Of a DNA stretch of 64,000 nt, positions 16,062 to 25,227 are shown piece after piece. The translations under genes were made by a program, and so were the position numbers. The DNA is from Bacillota bacterium (GTDB taxonomy: Bacteria > Bacillota > Negativicutes > Sporomusales > UBA7701), in the NCBI GenBank assembly GCA_023415775.1, contig JAEZJM010000003.1, positions 1 to 64,000 of the forward strand. The letters run 5' to 3'. The notes under the pieces are model-generated. The model made no database searches and was not told the DNA's origin. It saw nothing but the letters and a program-made list of their open reading frames with translations. The first letter of the stretch is position 1. Every line of letters starts with the position of its first letter.

Positions 16062-16850
16062 ATGAAAGACGTACAAAGCCTGGCCGACGAACGGGGCATC
16101 GCCATCCAGAAGGTTGGCGTGAGCGAAGTCCATCTGCCATTCCTCATCAAACTCAAGAGCGGCTCCTTCCAGGCGGTGCTCGCCAACATCAAGCTGACCG
16201 TAGACCTGCCCAAGGAGTACAAAGGCACCCACATGAGCCGGTTCATCGAAGTGCTCAGCGACTGGAGCCAGAAACCGGTATCCAACCGGGAAATGGAAGC
16301 CATCCTCAACGACCTCACCGGGCGGCTCGAAGCCAGGCGGGCCAGCATCGACATCGCCTTTAAATACTTTATCGAGAAAACTGCGCCCGTCAGCGGCCTG
16401 AAGAGCCTGCTCGACTACGACTGCCTGTTCGCGGGCAGCCTCGAACAGGGTAATCACCTCGATTTCGTTCTCGGTCTCACCGTCCCCTTCACCTCCCTCT
16501 GCCCCTGCAGCAAGGAGATATCTTCCTACGGGGCCCACAACCAGCGTGGCCTAATGCGGGTCAAGGTCAGGTTCCAGCCCGGCCGCTTCGTCTGGATCGA
16601 AGACCTGGCCGCCATCATGGAAGCTCAGGCCAGCGCCCCCGTATATTCCCTCCTCAAGCGCGAGGACGAAAAGTATCTCACCGAGCTTGCGTACGAAAAC
16701 CCTAAATTCGTCGAAGATGTTCTCCGGGATCTGGTCCTGGCGCTCAGGGCGCTTGACGGAGTGGCCTGGTTCGAGGTCGAGTGCGAGAATTATGAGTCGA
16801 TACACAATCATAGCGCCTACGCCTCCCACATCGAATCTGTAGGCAAATAA
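16062..16850 (+). CDS. folE2: GTP cyclohydrolase FolE2 (type IB)
   Basis: A 262-residue enzyme that makes 7,8-dihydroneopterin triphosphate from GTP for queuosine and folate. It belongs to the FolE2 (MptA-like) class, which can use metals other than zinc. The metal cysteine C147 is in TSLCPCSKEIS. GAHNQRG and the C-terminal NHSAYA segment are family features. It sits directly behind queC, which supports a role in the queuosine branch. It is followed by a repeat element. Confidence 0.92.
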   Translation: MKDVQSLADERGIAIQKVGVSEVHLPFLIKLKSGSFQAVLANIKLTVDLPKEYKGTHMSRFIEVLSDWSQKPVSNREMEAILNDLTGRLEARRASIDIAFKYFIEKTAPVSGLKSLLDYDCLFAGSLEQGNHLDFVLGLTVPFTSLCPCSKEISSYGAHNQRGLMRVKVRFQPGRFVWIEDLAAIMEAQASAPVYSLLKREDEKYLTELAYENPKFVEDVLRDLVLALRALDGVAWFEVECENYESIHNHSAYASHIESVGK

Positions 16851-16865
16851 AGGGGAGGCAGGTTA

Positions 16866-17010
16866 TAAAGTCCATCTGCTGCGCACCTGCAAGGGCAGGC
16901 CGCAGCTCTAGGCGCTTTCGCGCCAAGAACTTGCGGACTTGCTCCTCAGAGCGCTTGCTTGCGTACGTCCGTGTACGCACGATGCGCCTAGCATCTGGAG
17001 CGTTTTTAAT
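16866..17010 (+). repeat. Intergenic element, copy 3 (longest)
   Basis: It begins AAGTCCATCTGCTGCGCACC and ends CGCCTAGCATCTGGAGCG. The middle holds a GGCGCTTTCGCGCC hairpin also resembling copy 2, and the GTACGTCCGTGTACG motif also seen in copies 4, 5 and 6, so it looks like a hybrid of both subtypes. It fills most of the gap between folE2 and the methyltransferase; nothing else is visible in that gap. Confidence 0.65.
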
Positions 17011-17088
17011 CAGTCCCGGCAGTTCAGGGAAATATAGCTTGCGAATATACATTACCAGGAGTGCGAAAAACAGTACGGGGAGTGCGGC

Positions 17089-19056
17089 ATGAACTGGAAG
17101 CACTTTCTGGCGGAGTGTCAAGAACTGAAGACCTGGCTGGCTGCCCAGGGCCTGGAGGCCGAACGGGGTCTTTTAACCATGCTTGTCGCCGTTCTGCGCG
17201 GTGAACCTGTCCCGGAGGCAGTCGCCGCCCAGGCGGTAGGCGCCCGGACTCTGACAGACGCCGCCCGCGGCCTGCTGTCCGCCGGCGAAATCGAGGTACC
17301 CGACCGCATCCAAGCCATCGTCTCCCGTTGGCTATGCACTCTGCCCCGTGACGCCTGGCTGCTCGGCGAACTCTACGAAAAGCTCGCCCTCGGCCGTAGG
17401 GCTCAGGGCCTTTTCTATACAGCCCCGCAGGTGGTCGATTTCATCCTCGCCGGCACGGCGGCCAAGGCCGACGTCGTCGCCCATCCACACATCAAGATCC
17501 TCGACCCTGCCTGCGGCTGCGGCAACTTCCTCCTGCGCGCCTATGATATCCTCCAGGCCAATTATTCCGCCGCCCGCGACGTACTGGCCGAGCGCTTCCC
17601 CGAAAAGGACTGGTCGGACGACGGCATCCACCGCCACATTATCACCCACAACCTGTGGGGCGCCGACATCGACGCCCTCGCGGCCGAGACAGCGGCCGCC
17701 GGGCTGCTGCTCAAAAGGCCAACGGCCAGCGGCGACCTGACTCCCAACATCCTCGTCTGCGACAGCCTTCGCCGCCCGGAACAGGGCGCAGGTGGCGACC
17801 GGGCCTTCTGGGCGTCCCGCTACGACTATGTCGTCGGCAACCCGCCCTATCTGTCCTTCGGCCTGCGGGGCGCACGGCGCCTCGACCGCGACTACGAAGC
17901 CTACCTGCGCAGCGCGTTTAGCGCCTCCGCCGAATACAAACTCAGCTACTACGTCCTCTTCCTCGAACGGGGCATCGAAATGCTTGTGGAAGGGGGGAGA
18001 CTAGGGTTCATCCTCCCCGATAGCTTTCTCCTCGGCCGCTACTACTCGAAAATCCGCCGCTACATTATGGACCATACCGCCATCGAAACAATGGTTCACA
18101 TCGCCCTGCCAGTGTTTAAAAATGCCACCGTCGGCATGTCGGCGATCAGCATCCTCAGACGGGAAAGCGACCCGGCCGGCCGCGACCGGCAGACGGTCAC
18201 CGTCCACCATGTCGAAAGCAAAGACGACCTCAGGGACGGCAAGGCCGGGTGTTCTTACTCCCAGAGCTATTTCGCCGCGCTTCCCCACCAGCGCTTCCGC
18301 CTGTTTTCCGATTTGACGGTCAAAAACCTGATTGATAAAATAGATAATAGCAACGAACCGCTGGCAAATTTTTCATCAGGGCATACCGGCGTCCGCTCCG
18401 TCTCCAAGCAGAGCGACATTATCGGCCTGGAGTGCGGCGGGCCGACTTGGCGGCGCGGACTGGTATCCGGCAGCCAGATCGAGCGTTACGGCCTGACCTA
18501 CGAGGGCCACTGGCTCAACATCGACCCGGCGCGGCTTTACAAAGGCGGCTGGGACCCCGCCATCGTCGGCGGCCGCAAAATCCTCATCCGCCAGACCGGG
18601 TACACCATCACCGCTTGCCTCGACGACAACGGCTACTACCACCTCAACAACCTCCACAGTTTCGTCGCCACCAGCGGCGTCGTCACTCTCGACTACCTGC
18701 TGCTACTCCTAAATTCCCGGCTGATGTCCTTCTACTATCACGCCGTAACGATGGAGTACGGTCGGTCGATGGCCCAGACCGACATCGACACCCTCGAACT
18801 CCTGCCGGTCAAAGTCCATCCCGAAGCCAGCGCCCGCGCCCCCGAGCTTGTCAGGATAATGACCACCCTTATCCGTCGGCGCCGGGAAGGCGACAGCGGC
18901 GCCGAAACCCGCGCCGCCGCCATGGACGACCTCTTTAACCAGATGGTCTACAAAATCTACGAATTATCCGCCGCCGAGATAAGCCTCGTCGAAGAATACG
19001 AGGCTAGGCTGACGGCCCGCCGGTCGCGGCGGCGCCCGCTCTTGGGAAAACTTTAG
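17089..19056 (+). CDS. Adenine-specific DNA methyltransferase, type IIG-like, orphan
   Basis: A 655-residue N6-adenine methyltransferase. Motif I (DPACGCGN, Asp139) binds S-adenosylmethionine and motif IV (NPPY, Asn251) is catalytic. Ahead of them, residues 105-120 (GLFYTAPQVVDFIL) match the usual start of the methylase core. The C-terminal 250 residues look like a TaqI-type target-recognition domain ending in a helical region. I see no PD-(D/E)XK nuclease domain at the N-terminus and no restriction gene nearby, so it is probably a solitary methylase or a degraded type IIG system. A GGGGAG site precedes the ATG. Confidence 0.82.
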   Translation: MNWKHFLAECQELKTWLAAQGLEAERGLLTMLVAVLRGEPVPEAVAAQAVGARTLTDAARGLLSAGEIEVPDRIQAIVSRWLCTLPRDAWLLGELYEKLALGRRAQGLFYTAPQVVDFILAGTAAKADVVAHPHIKILDPACGCGNFLLRAYDILQANYSAARDVLAERFPEKDWSDDGIHRHIITHNLWGADIDALAAETAAAGLLLKRPTASGDLTPNILVCDSLRRPEQGAGGDRAFWASRYDYVVGNPPYLSFGLRGARRLDRDYEAYLRSAFSASAEYKLSYYVLFLERGIEMLVEGGRLGFILPDSFLLGRYYSKIRRYIMDHTAIETMVHIALPVFKNATVGMSAISILRRESDPAGRDRQTVTVHHVESKDDLRDGKAGCSYSQSYFAALPHQRFRLFSDLTVKNLIDKIDNSNEPLANFSSGHTGVRSVSKQSDIIGLECGGPTWRRGLVSGSQIERYGLTYEGHWLNIDPARLYKGGWDPAIVGGRKILIRQTGYTITACLDDNGYYHLNNLHSFVATSGVVTLDYLLLLLNSRLMSFYYHAVTMEYGRSMAQTDIDTLELLPVKVHPEASARAPELVRIMTTLIRRRREGDSGAETRAAAMDDLFNQMVYKIYELSAAEISLVEEYEARLTARRSRRRPLLGKL

Positions 19057-19085
19057 AAAATTTAACGCCCCGGGGAGGAATCCGC

Positions 19086-20267
19086 ATGAATATTGCCTGG
19101 GCTGACCGCGTAGCCACAATGGAAGATCCTGCCGTGAAAATGATGCTCAAAATAACCCAACGCACCGATATAATCTCCTTCGCCGGCGGACTGCCGTCCG
19201 CCAAGACCTTCCCCGTCGACCGCCTGGCGGCTGCGTATACCGCCGTGCTTGCCGAGCAGGGCGGTGCGGCCCTTCAATACAGTCTCGCCGAAGGCTACCC
19301 GCCGCTGCGCGAACTGCTGGCGCGGCGTCTTGAGCGTTCCGGCATCGCCTGCAAGCCCGAAAACATCGTCATCACCAGCGGCTCGCAGCAGGCCATCGAT
19401 TTCATCGGCCGCCTGCTGCTCAACCCCGGCGACCTCATCGCCGTCGAGAACCCCGCCTACCTGGCCGCCCTGCAGCCCTTCCGCAGCTATCAGGCCACCT
19501 TTCTCCCCGTGCCCATGGACAACGACGGCATGGATGTCGACGCTCTGGCCCGCCAACTCAAAAAGGTGCGGCCGAAATTTATCTACGTCAACCCCACCTT
19601 CCAGAATCCGACCGGCATAACCTTGAGTCTGGAAAGGCGCCGTCGCCTCGGCGAGCTTGCCGCCAGCCACGAAATTCTTCTCCTGGAAGACAACCCCTAT
19701 GGCGAGCTCCGTTTCGGCGGGCCCGACATCCCGCCGATAAAAAGCCTCGCCGACAGCGATTGGGCCATGTATACAGGCACCTTCTCCAAAGTCATCGCCC
19801 CCGGACTCCGCGTAGGCTGGTTCGTCGCCCACCCCGAGATAGCGGCCAAAGTCACCGCCGCCAAACAGCTCAACGACATCCTCACCAACTCCCTGACACA
19901 GCGGGCGCTCCACCGTTTTCTCACCGACAACGATCTCGACGCCCACATCGCCACCATCATCGGCCAATACCGCCGCCAGCGCGACGCCATGCTGGCCGCT
20001 CTGGCCGCCTACTTCCCCGGCAAAGTCTCCTGGACGCAGCCGGAGGGCGGCATGTTCATCTGGGTCACCCTGCCGGCGGGCATCGACGCGCGCGACCTGC
20101 TGAACAAAGCCATCGACGAAGAGAAAGTCGCCTTTGTGCCGGGCACGCCCTTCCATACTGACGGCGGCGGCCATAACACCTTCCGCCTGAGCTTCGCCAA
20201 CACCGGCGAAGAAGAGATCGCCTCCGGCATAGCCAGGCTGGGCGCCCTGCTGGCCCGCACCGTTTGA
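19086..20267 (+). CDS. PLP-dependent aminotransferase (LysN/2-aminoadipate type)
   Basis: A 393-residue fold-type I aminotransferase. The N-terminal ISFAGGLPS segment is typical of the 2-aminoadipate/MocR-like branch. The PLP lysine is about residue 235 in GTFSKVIAPGLRVGW, with ENPAYLAAL and NPTFQNPTG upstream. There is no N-terminal GntR domain, so it is an enzyme and not a MocR regulator. The amino donor and keto-acid acceptor cannot be read from sequence. A GGGGAGGAA site lies before the ATG, and a strong terminator follows. Confidence 0.85.
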   Translation: MNIAWADRVATMEDPAVKMMLKITQRTDIISFAGGLPSAKTFPVDRLAAAYTAVLAEQGGAALQYSLAEGYPPLRELLARRLERSGIACKPENIVITSGSQQAIDFIGRLLLNPGDLIAVENPAYLAALQPFRSYQATFLPVPMDNDGMDVDALARQLKKVRPKFIYVNPTFQNPTGITLSLERRRRLGELAASHEILLLEDNPYGELRFGGPDIPPIKSLADSDWAMYTGTFSKVIAPGLRVGWFVAHPEIAAKVTAAKQLNDILTNSLTQRALHRFLTDNDLDAHIATIIGQYRRQRDAMLAALAAYFPGKVSWTQPEGGMFIWVTLPAGIDARDLLNKAIDEEKVAFVPGTPFHTDGGGHNTFRLSFANTGEEEIASGIARLGALLARTV

Positions 20268-20277
20268 TGAGACAAGG

Positions 20278-20304
20278 AAAGGGAGCCTTTGTCAGGCTCC
20301 CTTT
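20278..20304. terminator. Bidirectional terminator between convergent genes
   Basis: AAAGGGAGCC pairs with GGCTCCCTTT around a 7-nt loop. A-run on one side and T-run on the other let it serve both the aminotransferase and the minus-strand small gene. Confidence 0.8.
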
Positions 20305-20314
20305 AACTCGATAG

Positions 20315-20572
20315 TTACTTGATATTCTTATCCGAAGTTTTCACCTTCTGCTGCCCCGACTGGCTTTGAGTGCCGCTCTTGCCGCCGCCGCCATAGTCGT
20401 TGTTCGCGTCGAATTGAGCGGTCATGGTCCCGGCTCCGCTGGCGCTGCCTCCCATCGCGCCGCCGGCGGCTCCGCCCTTGGATGCGGTCGACGAAGTATA
20501 ATCCTGGTTGGCGTCCTGTTTGGCGGTCAGCGTGCCGAATTGCGACTTGGACTGTTGATTCTTCTTGTCCAC
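20315..20572 (-). CDS. Small low-complexity protein with DANxDY repeats
   Basis: An 85-residue protein started at GTG 20572, with AAGGAGG 7 nt upstream; a longer frame exists but lacks a ribosome site. It is rich in Gly, Ser, Ala and Gln and hydrophilic. Two short repeats of the form TAxxDANxDY (around residues 15-25 and 51-61) stand out. The size, composition and repeat layout recall gamma-type small acid-soluble spore proteins, but the sequence is not a clear match. Cysteine is absent. Function unknown. Confidence 0.55.
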   Translation of the reverse strand: MDKKNQQSKSQFGTLTAKQDANQDYTSSTASKGGAAGGAMGGSASGAGTMTAQFDANNDYGGGGKSGTQSQSGQQKVKTSDKNIK

Positions 20573-20737
20573 AGAGAAACCTCCTTGTAATATGCTGGGG
20601 TACAAATTTAGTATTAACTGCCCGACAGCCGGAATACCTGGAAAATTAGGGCAAGCGCCGCCCGTCGGCAAACCGGGAAGAATATCGCCCCGCCGGTAAA
20701 CAATAGGAACGTAACCGCGACAGGAAAGGGTCCGCCA

Positions 20738-21592
20738 ATGAAACTGCTCATCGTAAACGCCGACGACTTCGGCCTCCACCCGTCGGTAAACAGGGCCATC
20801 ATCGCCGGCCACACAGGCGGCTGCATAACCAGCACCTCAATAATGCCCGGCGCGGCCGCCTTTGCCGACGCCGCTCTATTAGCCGAACGCCACCCGACCC
20901 TCGGCACGGGCGTGCACCTCACGCTGGTGGGTGAAAGGCCGGTGGCCGATCCTGCCGCCATTCCTACCCTGGTGGACAGCGACGGTCGCCTTCCCGCTCA
21001 GTACCCGGCCTTCCTGGCCCGATACCTGCGCGGCCGCGTCAGCCGGGACGAAATACGCGTCGAGCTGACCGCCCAGGTGGCCAAAGCCGCTGCCGCCGGC
21101 GTGATAATCACCCATCTCGACAGCCATCAGCACCTGCACGTCCTGCCGGGCATCATCGACATCGTCCTCGACCTGGCGGCGCAGTTCGGCGTCAAAGCCC
21201 TGCGCATTCCGGCCGAGCCGCGTTTTTTTTCCGGCGGCTTCCCCTACACCGCCGGCCGCTTCGTCGGCCGCTTCGGCCTTTCCTCGCTGGCGTCCCTGGC
21301 CCGCAGCAAAGCAAAGCGCCGCGGCTTCGCCGTTCCCGACCACTTCTTCGGCATGCTCGCCGGCGGCAACATGCGCCAGGAATATCTGCTTACCATCCTC
21401 GACCGTCTGCCTGCCGGCATCAGCGAGGTAATGGTCCATCCCGGCGACGACGTCGCCGCGCTGGGGGCGCTTTACGGCTGGGGCTACCGGTGGCAGGACG
21501 AACTGGCCGCCCTCACCAGTCCCGAAACCAGGCGGCGCCTGAAGACCAACGGCATAAGACTGATCTCCTTCCGCGAGCTCGCCCATGAATAA
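20738..21592 (+). CDS. YdjC/ChbG-type carbohydrate deacetylase
   Basis: A 284-residue member of the YdjC family of sugar N-deacetylases. The metal/catalytic NADDFG motif is at residues 7-12, and THLDSHQHLH carries further metal histidines. HPGDD near residue 230 is also conserved. It is the first gene of an envelope-glycan run; the flippase-like gene starts inside its last codons. In such a cluster it would deacetylate a lipid-linked or lipid-A sugar, by analogy with HpnK-like and ArnD-like steps (inference). The deacetylase is cytoplasmic; there is no signal peptide. Confidence 0.82.
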   Translation: MKLLIVNADDFGLHPSVNRAIIAGHTGGCITSTSIMPGAAAFADAALLAERHPTLGTGVHLTLVGERPVADPAAIPTLVDSDGRLPAQYPAFLARYLRGRVSRDEIRVELTAQVAKAAAAGVIITHLDSHQHLHVLPGIIDIVLDLAAQFGVKALRIPAEPRFFSGGFPYTAGRFVGRFGLSSLASLARSKAKRRGFAVPDHFFGMLAGGNMRQEYLLTILDRLPAGISEVMVHPGDDVAALGALYGWGYRWQDELAALTSPETRRRLKTNGIRLISFRELAHE

Positions 21593-22583
21593 ATTCTACC
21601 GTCGCCTTGCCCTGCTCATCCTGCTCGTCGGCGGCATATCCGCGGCCGTCATCTACTTCACCGTCGACATCGATACCCTCAGCAACCTGGGCGCCTTCCG
21701 CCCGTGGTCGCTCGTAGCGGTCGGCATTCTCATCGTCATCGGCATGTACTTCGACGGGACAAGGTTGCTCCATCTCGTGCGCATCGCCGGCCAGCGGATA
21801 ACACTGACCCAGGCGGTGCAGGTTATATTCAGCAACTACTTCGCCGCCCTCCTCACCCCGGGAGCGACGGGCGGGGCGGTGGCCCAGGTCATGTTCCTGC
21901 GGCGCGCCGGCGTCCCCACCGGCATCGCCACCGTCGTCGTCTTCATCCGCACCATCATGTCCATAATGTTCCTCTTCGTCTGCCTGCCGCTCGTATTTGC
22001 CTACGACCCTGGCCTGCTGCCATGGATACCGCCGCAGATCCTCATCGCCGTCAGCGGCGCGATGGTGCTGGCCAGCGCTGCCGGCGTATGGTTCCTGCGG
22101 TCGCCGGTCTCCCTCAAGGTGCTCAAGCGTCTCACGCGCCGCACCGGACGGAGTCGCCGTCACCAGATATTCGGCCTTTACCGCGATACCCGCGGCGCCG
22201 TTTTCCTGCTGCTCAGCGCACCTTTAAGCATGCTCCGGGTATTCGCCGAATCGGCCGCCAGCCTCATCGCGCTTTACGCTGTCGTTCCCGTCCTTTTCCT
22301 CGGCCTCGGAGCTACGGTCGACTGGCCCCTCGTCATGGGCCGCATGATTTTCCTCAACATCCTGCTCTACTTCGCGCCCACCCCGGGTGGCTCCGGCATA
22401 GCCGAAGGCGGTTTCGTCATCCTCTTCGGCGAACTTCTGCCGCCTGGCACGGTCGGCGTCCTCGCCGTAGCCTGGCGAATCGCCGCCGAGTACCTGCCAT
22501 TTTCCATCGGCTTTTATTACACGGTAAAGGTGTTTGGCCAGGATTTCCTCTTCGACCAGCCGAAAAAGGGAGGCCGCCCATAA
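21585..22583 (+). CDS. Flippase-like membrane protein (LPG synthase TM/UPF0104)
   Basis: A 332-residue integral membrane protein of the lysylphosphatidylglycerol-synthase transmembrane (AglD/MprF-flippase-like) family, with about eight spans. The FAPTPGGSGIAEGG loop near residues 265-278 is a family signature. Start ATG 21585 overlaps the deacetylase by 8 nt. A role in moving a polyprenyl-linked sugar across the membrane fits its neighbours (inference). It is followed by repeat copy 4, which splits the cluster. Confidence 0.8.
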   Translation: MNKFYRRLALLILLVGGISAAVIYFTVDIDTLSNLGAFRPWSLVAVGILIVIGMYFDGTRLLHLVRIAGQRITLTQAVQVIFSNYFAALLTPGATGGAVAQVMFLRRAGVPTGIATVVVFIRTIMSIMFLFVCLPLVFAYDPGLLPWIPPQILIAVSGAMVLASAAGVWFLRSPVSLKVLKRLTRRTGRSRRHQIFGLYRDTRGAVFLLLSAPLSMLRVFAESAASLIALYAVVPVLFLGLGATVDWPLVMGRMIFLNILLYFAPTPGGSGIAEGGFVILFGELLPPGTVGVLAVAWRIAAEYLPFSIGFYYTVKVFGQDFLFDQPKKGGRP

Positions 22584-22692
22584 GGCTCCATCTGCGGCGT
22601 TGCTCCTCGGCTGTCATCCTCAGCGTACGTACGTGTACGCTTCCGGTGTCAGCCTCCGGTGCGCCTTGCATCTGAAGCCTTCTGAACGGCCT
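22574..22692 (+). repeat. Inverted-repeat intergenic element, copy 4
   Basis: Left arm GGCCGCCCATAAGGCTCCAT covers the end and stop of the flippase gene. Right arm GAAGCCTTCTGAACGGCC ends at about 22692. The arms pair imperfectly. The core contains CATCTGCGGCGTTGCTCC, the GTACGTACGTGTACG motif and TGCGCCTTGCATCTG, nearly as in copy 6. Confidence 0.75.
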
Positions 22693-22736
22693 AGGGAAGA
22701 TACGCAAGCGAACGACTCACACATAGGAGGGCTCCC

Positions 22737-23663
22737 GTGAAAGTACTCGTTACCGGCGGGGCCGGCTTCATCGGCTCCCACATCGTCGAAAACCTGCTGG
22801 CCAAAGACTGCGCCGTCGTCGTCGCCGACGACCTCAGCACGGGACTGGCGGCCAACGTCAACCCCGCCGCGCGGCTCGTCAGGCTGGACATCGCCAAGGA
22901 CGACCTCGGGCCGCTGTTTGCCGCCGAACGTTTCGACTTTGTCATCCACCTCGCCGCCCAGACAGCTGTGCCTAAGTCACTGGCCGCCCCGGCGTTCGAC
23001 TGCGCCGTCAACGTCCAAGGCACCGTCAATGTCCTCGAAGCCTCTCGCACGACCGGCGTCAAAAGGGTAGTTTTCGCATCCACCGCCGCCGTATACGGCG
23101 CGGCCGACGTCGTCCCCATCCCCGAGAACACGCCCGTGGCGCCCTCCTCTTTCTACGGTCTCAGCAAAGTCACGGCAGAAAACTATCTTCGGTTGTACCG
23201 AGAAATCTTCGCCCTCGATTATGTCATCCTCCGCTACGCCAATGTTTACGGCGAACGGCAGGGCGACGCCGGCGAAGGAGGGGTTGTCAGCATCTTTACC
23301 CGGCGGCTCGCCGCCGGCCAACCGCTCGACATCTTCGGCGACGGCGGCCAGACGCGGGATTTCGTATACGCCGGCGACGTCGCCGAGGCGAATTGGAGGG
23401 CTCTCGTATCGCCGGCCGCCAACGCCGTGTATAATATTAGCACCGGGACGGAAACCAGCGTCAGCGAGTTGGCCGCATTGCTGGCGAAAGTGTCCGGACG
23501 GGAAACGGCCATCCGCCGCCATCCGTCGCGGGAAGGGGACATCTACCGTTCCTGTCTCGACAACCGCGCCGCCGTAAAAGCCTTGTCCTGGCAGCCACGG
23601 AAATCACTCCTGGACGGCCTGGCCGACACCTACCGCTCACTGGCGGGCGGCCCGTCATCCTAA
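22737..23663 (+). CDS. NAD-dependent nucleotide-sugar epimerase
   Basis: A 308-residue extended short-chain dehydrogenase of the UDP-glucose 4-epimerase type. The Rossmann glycine motif is GGAGFIGSH (residues 7-15). The catalytic Ser/Thr-Tyr-Lys triad shows as the ASTAAVYG Ser and YGLSK. QTRDFVYAGDVAEA is typical of the family. GTG start with ATAGGAGG upstream. It probably supplies an activated sugar to the two ArnT-like enzymes that follow within 20 nt. The exact sugar cannot be told. Confidence 0.85.
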   Translation: MKVLVTGGAGFIGSHIVENLLAKDCAVVVADDLSTGLAANVNPAARLVRLDIAKDDLGPLFAAERFDFVIHLAAQTAVPKSLAAPAFDCAVNVQGTVNVLEASRTTGVKRVVFASTAAVYGAADVVPIPENTPVAPSSFYGLSKVTAENYLRLYREIFALDYVILRYANVYGERQGDAGEGGVVSIFTRRLAAGQPLDIFGDGGQTRDFVYAGDVAEANWRALVSPAANAVYNISTGTETSVSELAALLAKVSGRETAIRRHPSREGDIYRSCLDNRAAVKALSWQPRKSLLDGLADTYRSLAGGPSS

Positions 23664-23678
23664 TTCACGGAGGTAACT

Positions 23679-25211
23679 ATGACGGACAGAACCAGTTTCG
23701 GCACGATCCTCATCATCCTTATCGCGGCCTTCGTCATGTTCTTCAATCTTGGCGGCATACCGCTGCTCGACCCGGACGAGCCCGTGTACGCCGAAACCGC
23801 CAAGGAGATGATCAATCACAGCGACTTCGTATCGCCGCGCATCTACGGCGAATACTGGTACGACAAGCCACCGATGTACTATTGGCTCGTGGCTGCCTCC
23901 TTCAAACTGTTCGGCGTCAACGAATTCGCCGCCCGCTTCCCCTCGGCCGTGCTCGCCATCCTCGGCGCCCTCTACGTCTACTTCGCCTCATCGCGGATAT
24001 TCGGTGCCCGCGCCGGCCTGGCCAGCGCCCTAATCCTCGTTACCAGCATCGAATACTTTTACCTCGGCAAGGCGGCCGTCACCGACATCACCCTTAACTT
24101 CTTCCTGACGGTAGCGCTGCTCGCCTTCCTCGAAAAGCGCTACTACCTGTTTTACATCTGCGCCGGACTGGCCACCGTCACCAAGGGGCCGGTTGGCTTC
24201 CTCTTTCCCGGCGCCATCATCTTCATCTACATGCTGCTGACCCGCAGCTTCTCCCTGCTAAGAGAGATGAAAATACCGGCCGGGATTGTCCTCTTCGCCC
24301 TGTTCGGCCTGCCCTGGTACATAGCGATGTACGCCATCCACGGCAACGCGTTCGTCGATACCTTCCTCGGCTTCCACAACATCGTCCGCTTCACCAGCCC
24401 CGAGCATCCCGAAGGGGTGCTGTGGTACTACTTTATCCCCGTCCTCATCCTCGGCTTCCTGCCATGGACGGCGGTCATGATCCAGGCAGTATGGGCGGCA
24501 CTAACCGACAGCCGCCCGCAGCACGGCCGGCCCCTGCTTTTTCTCATAATCTGGGCGGCCTTTATCTTCCTGTTCTTCACCGTCTCGCGCACGAAGCTCG
24601 TATCGTATATCCTGCCCATGTATCCGCCGCTCGCCATGATCGTCGGCTGGTACATCGACCGCCTTATCGACAGGCGGCGAAACGCCCGCCCCTTCGCCTG
24701 GCCGCTCCTCTTCACCGTCTTCGGCGGACTGTTCGCTGCCGGCGCGGTATACGGCGCCAATAAAGCCATGCCCGATCTGCTGCTTGGTGCCTACATCACC
24801 GCCGCCGTCTTCGCCGCCATGATTATCGGCACATGGTATTTCGTCGCCAGGCGGGAGACCGAGCGGGCCTTCTGGGTTCAGGTGGCCGGCATGGCCGTCT
24901 TCGTCGTCGTCCTCATGTCGCTGCTCTTCCCCCCGGCCGCGCCCGCCTTTCACGCCCGCGACATCGCCCAGGCCTTTACCGCCAACTACGACGGCAAATC
25001 GCCCGTATATGTCGTCAAATTCCTCCGTCCCGGCTTCTCCTTTTACGCCGGCGTCTACGGCACGGAGCTGAAGCCTGACCACTGGAAAGTTCCCGGCAAG
25101 GCATACTTCGTCGTCCGTCCCTCCGACTGGGAATGGCTGAGCGACGCCGAAAAACAGAAGCTGCAAGTCCTGGCGACCGCGGATGAAAAGCTGCTGATCG
25201 TCAAGCAGTGA
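23679..25211 (+). CDS. ArnT-like glycosyltransferase (GT39/83 family) 1
   Basis: A 510-residue multispan protein of the dolichol/undecaprenyl-phosphate mannose/arabinose transferase family. The first periplasmic loop carries the acidic DPDEPVYAETAKEM motif (residues 31-44), with the catalytic Asp/Glu expected in this family. KPPMYYW follows. It moves a sugar from undecaprenyl phosphate to lipid A or another surface acceptor. It starts 15 nt after the epimerase and is paralogous to the next gene. The presence of ArnT types argues for an outer membrane. Confidence 0.85.
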   Translation: MTDRTSFGTILIILIAAFVMFFNLGGIPLLDPDEPVYAETAKEMINHSDFVSPRIYGEYWYDKPPMYYWLVAASFKLFGVNEFAARFPSAVLAILGALYVYFASSRIFGARAGLASALILVTSIEYFYLGKAAVTDITLNFFLTVALLAFLEKRYYLFYICAGLATVTKGPVGFLFPGAIIFIYMLLTRSFSLLREMKIPAGIVLFALFGLPWYIAMYAIHGNAFVDTFLGFHNIVRFTSPEHPEGVLWYYFIPVLILGFLPWTAVMIQAVWAALTDSRPQHGRPLLFLIIWAAFIFLFFTVSRTKLVSYILPMYPPLAMIVGWYIDRLIDRRRNARPFAWPLLFTVFGGLFAAGAVYGANKAMPDLLLGAYITAAVFAAMIIGTWYFVARRETERAFWVQVAGMAVFVVVLMSLLFPPAAPAFHARDIAQAFTANYDGKSPVYVVKFLRPGFSFYAGVYGTELKPDHWKVPGKAYFVVRPSDWEWLSDAEKQKLQVLATADEKLLIVKQ

Positions 25212-25227
25212 CAGAAAGGACCGGACC

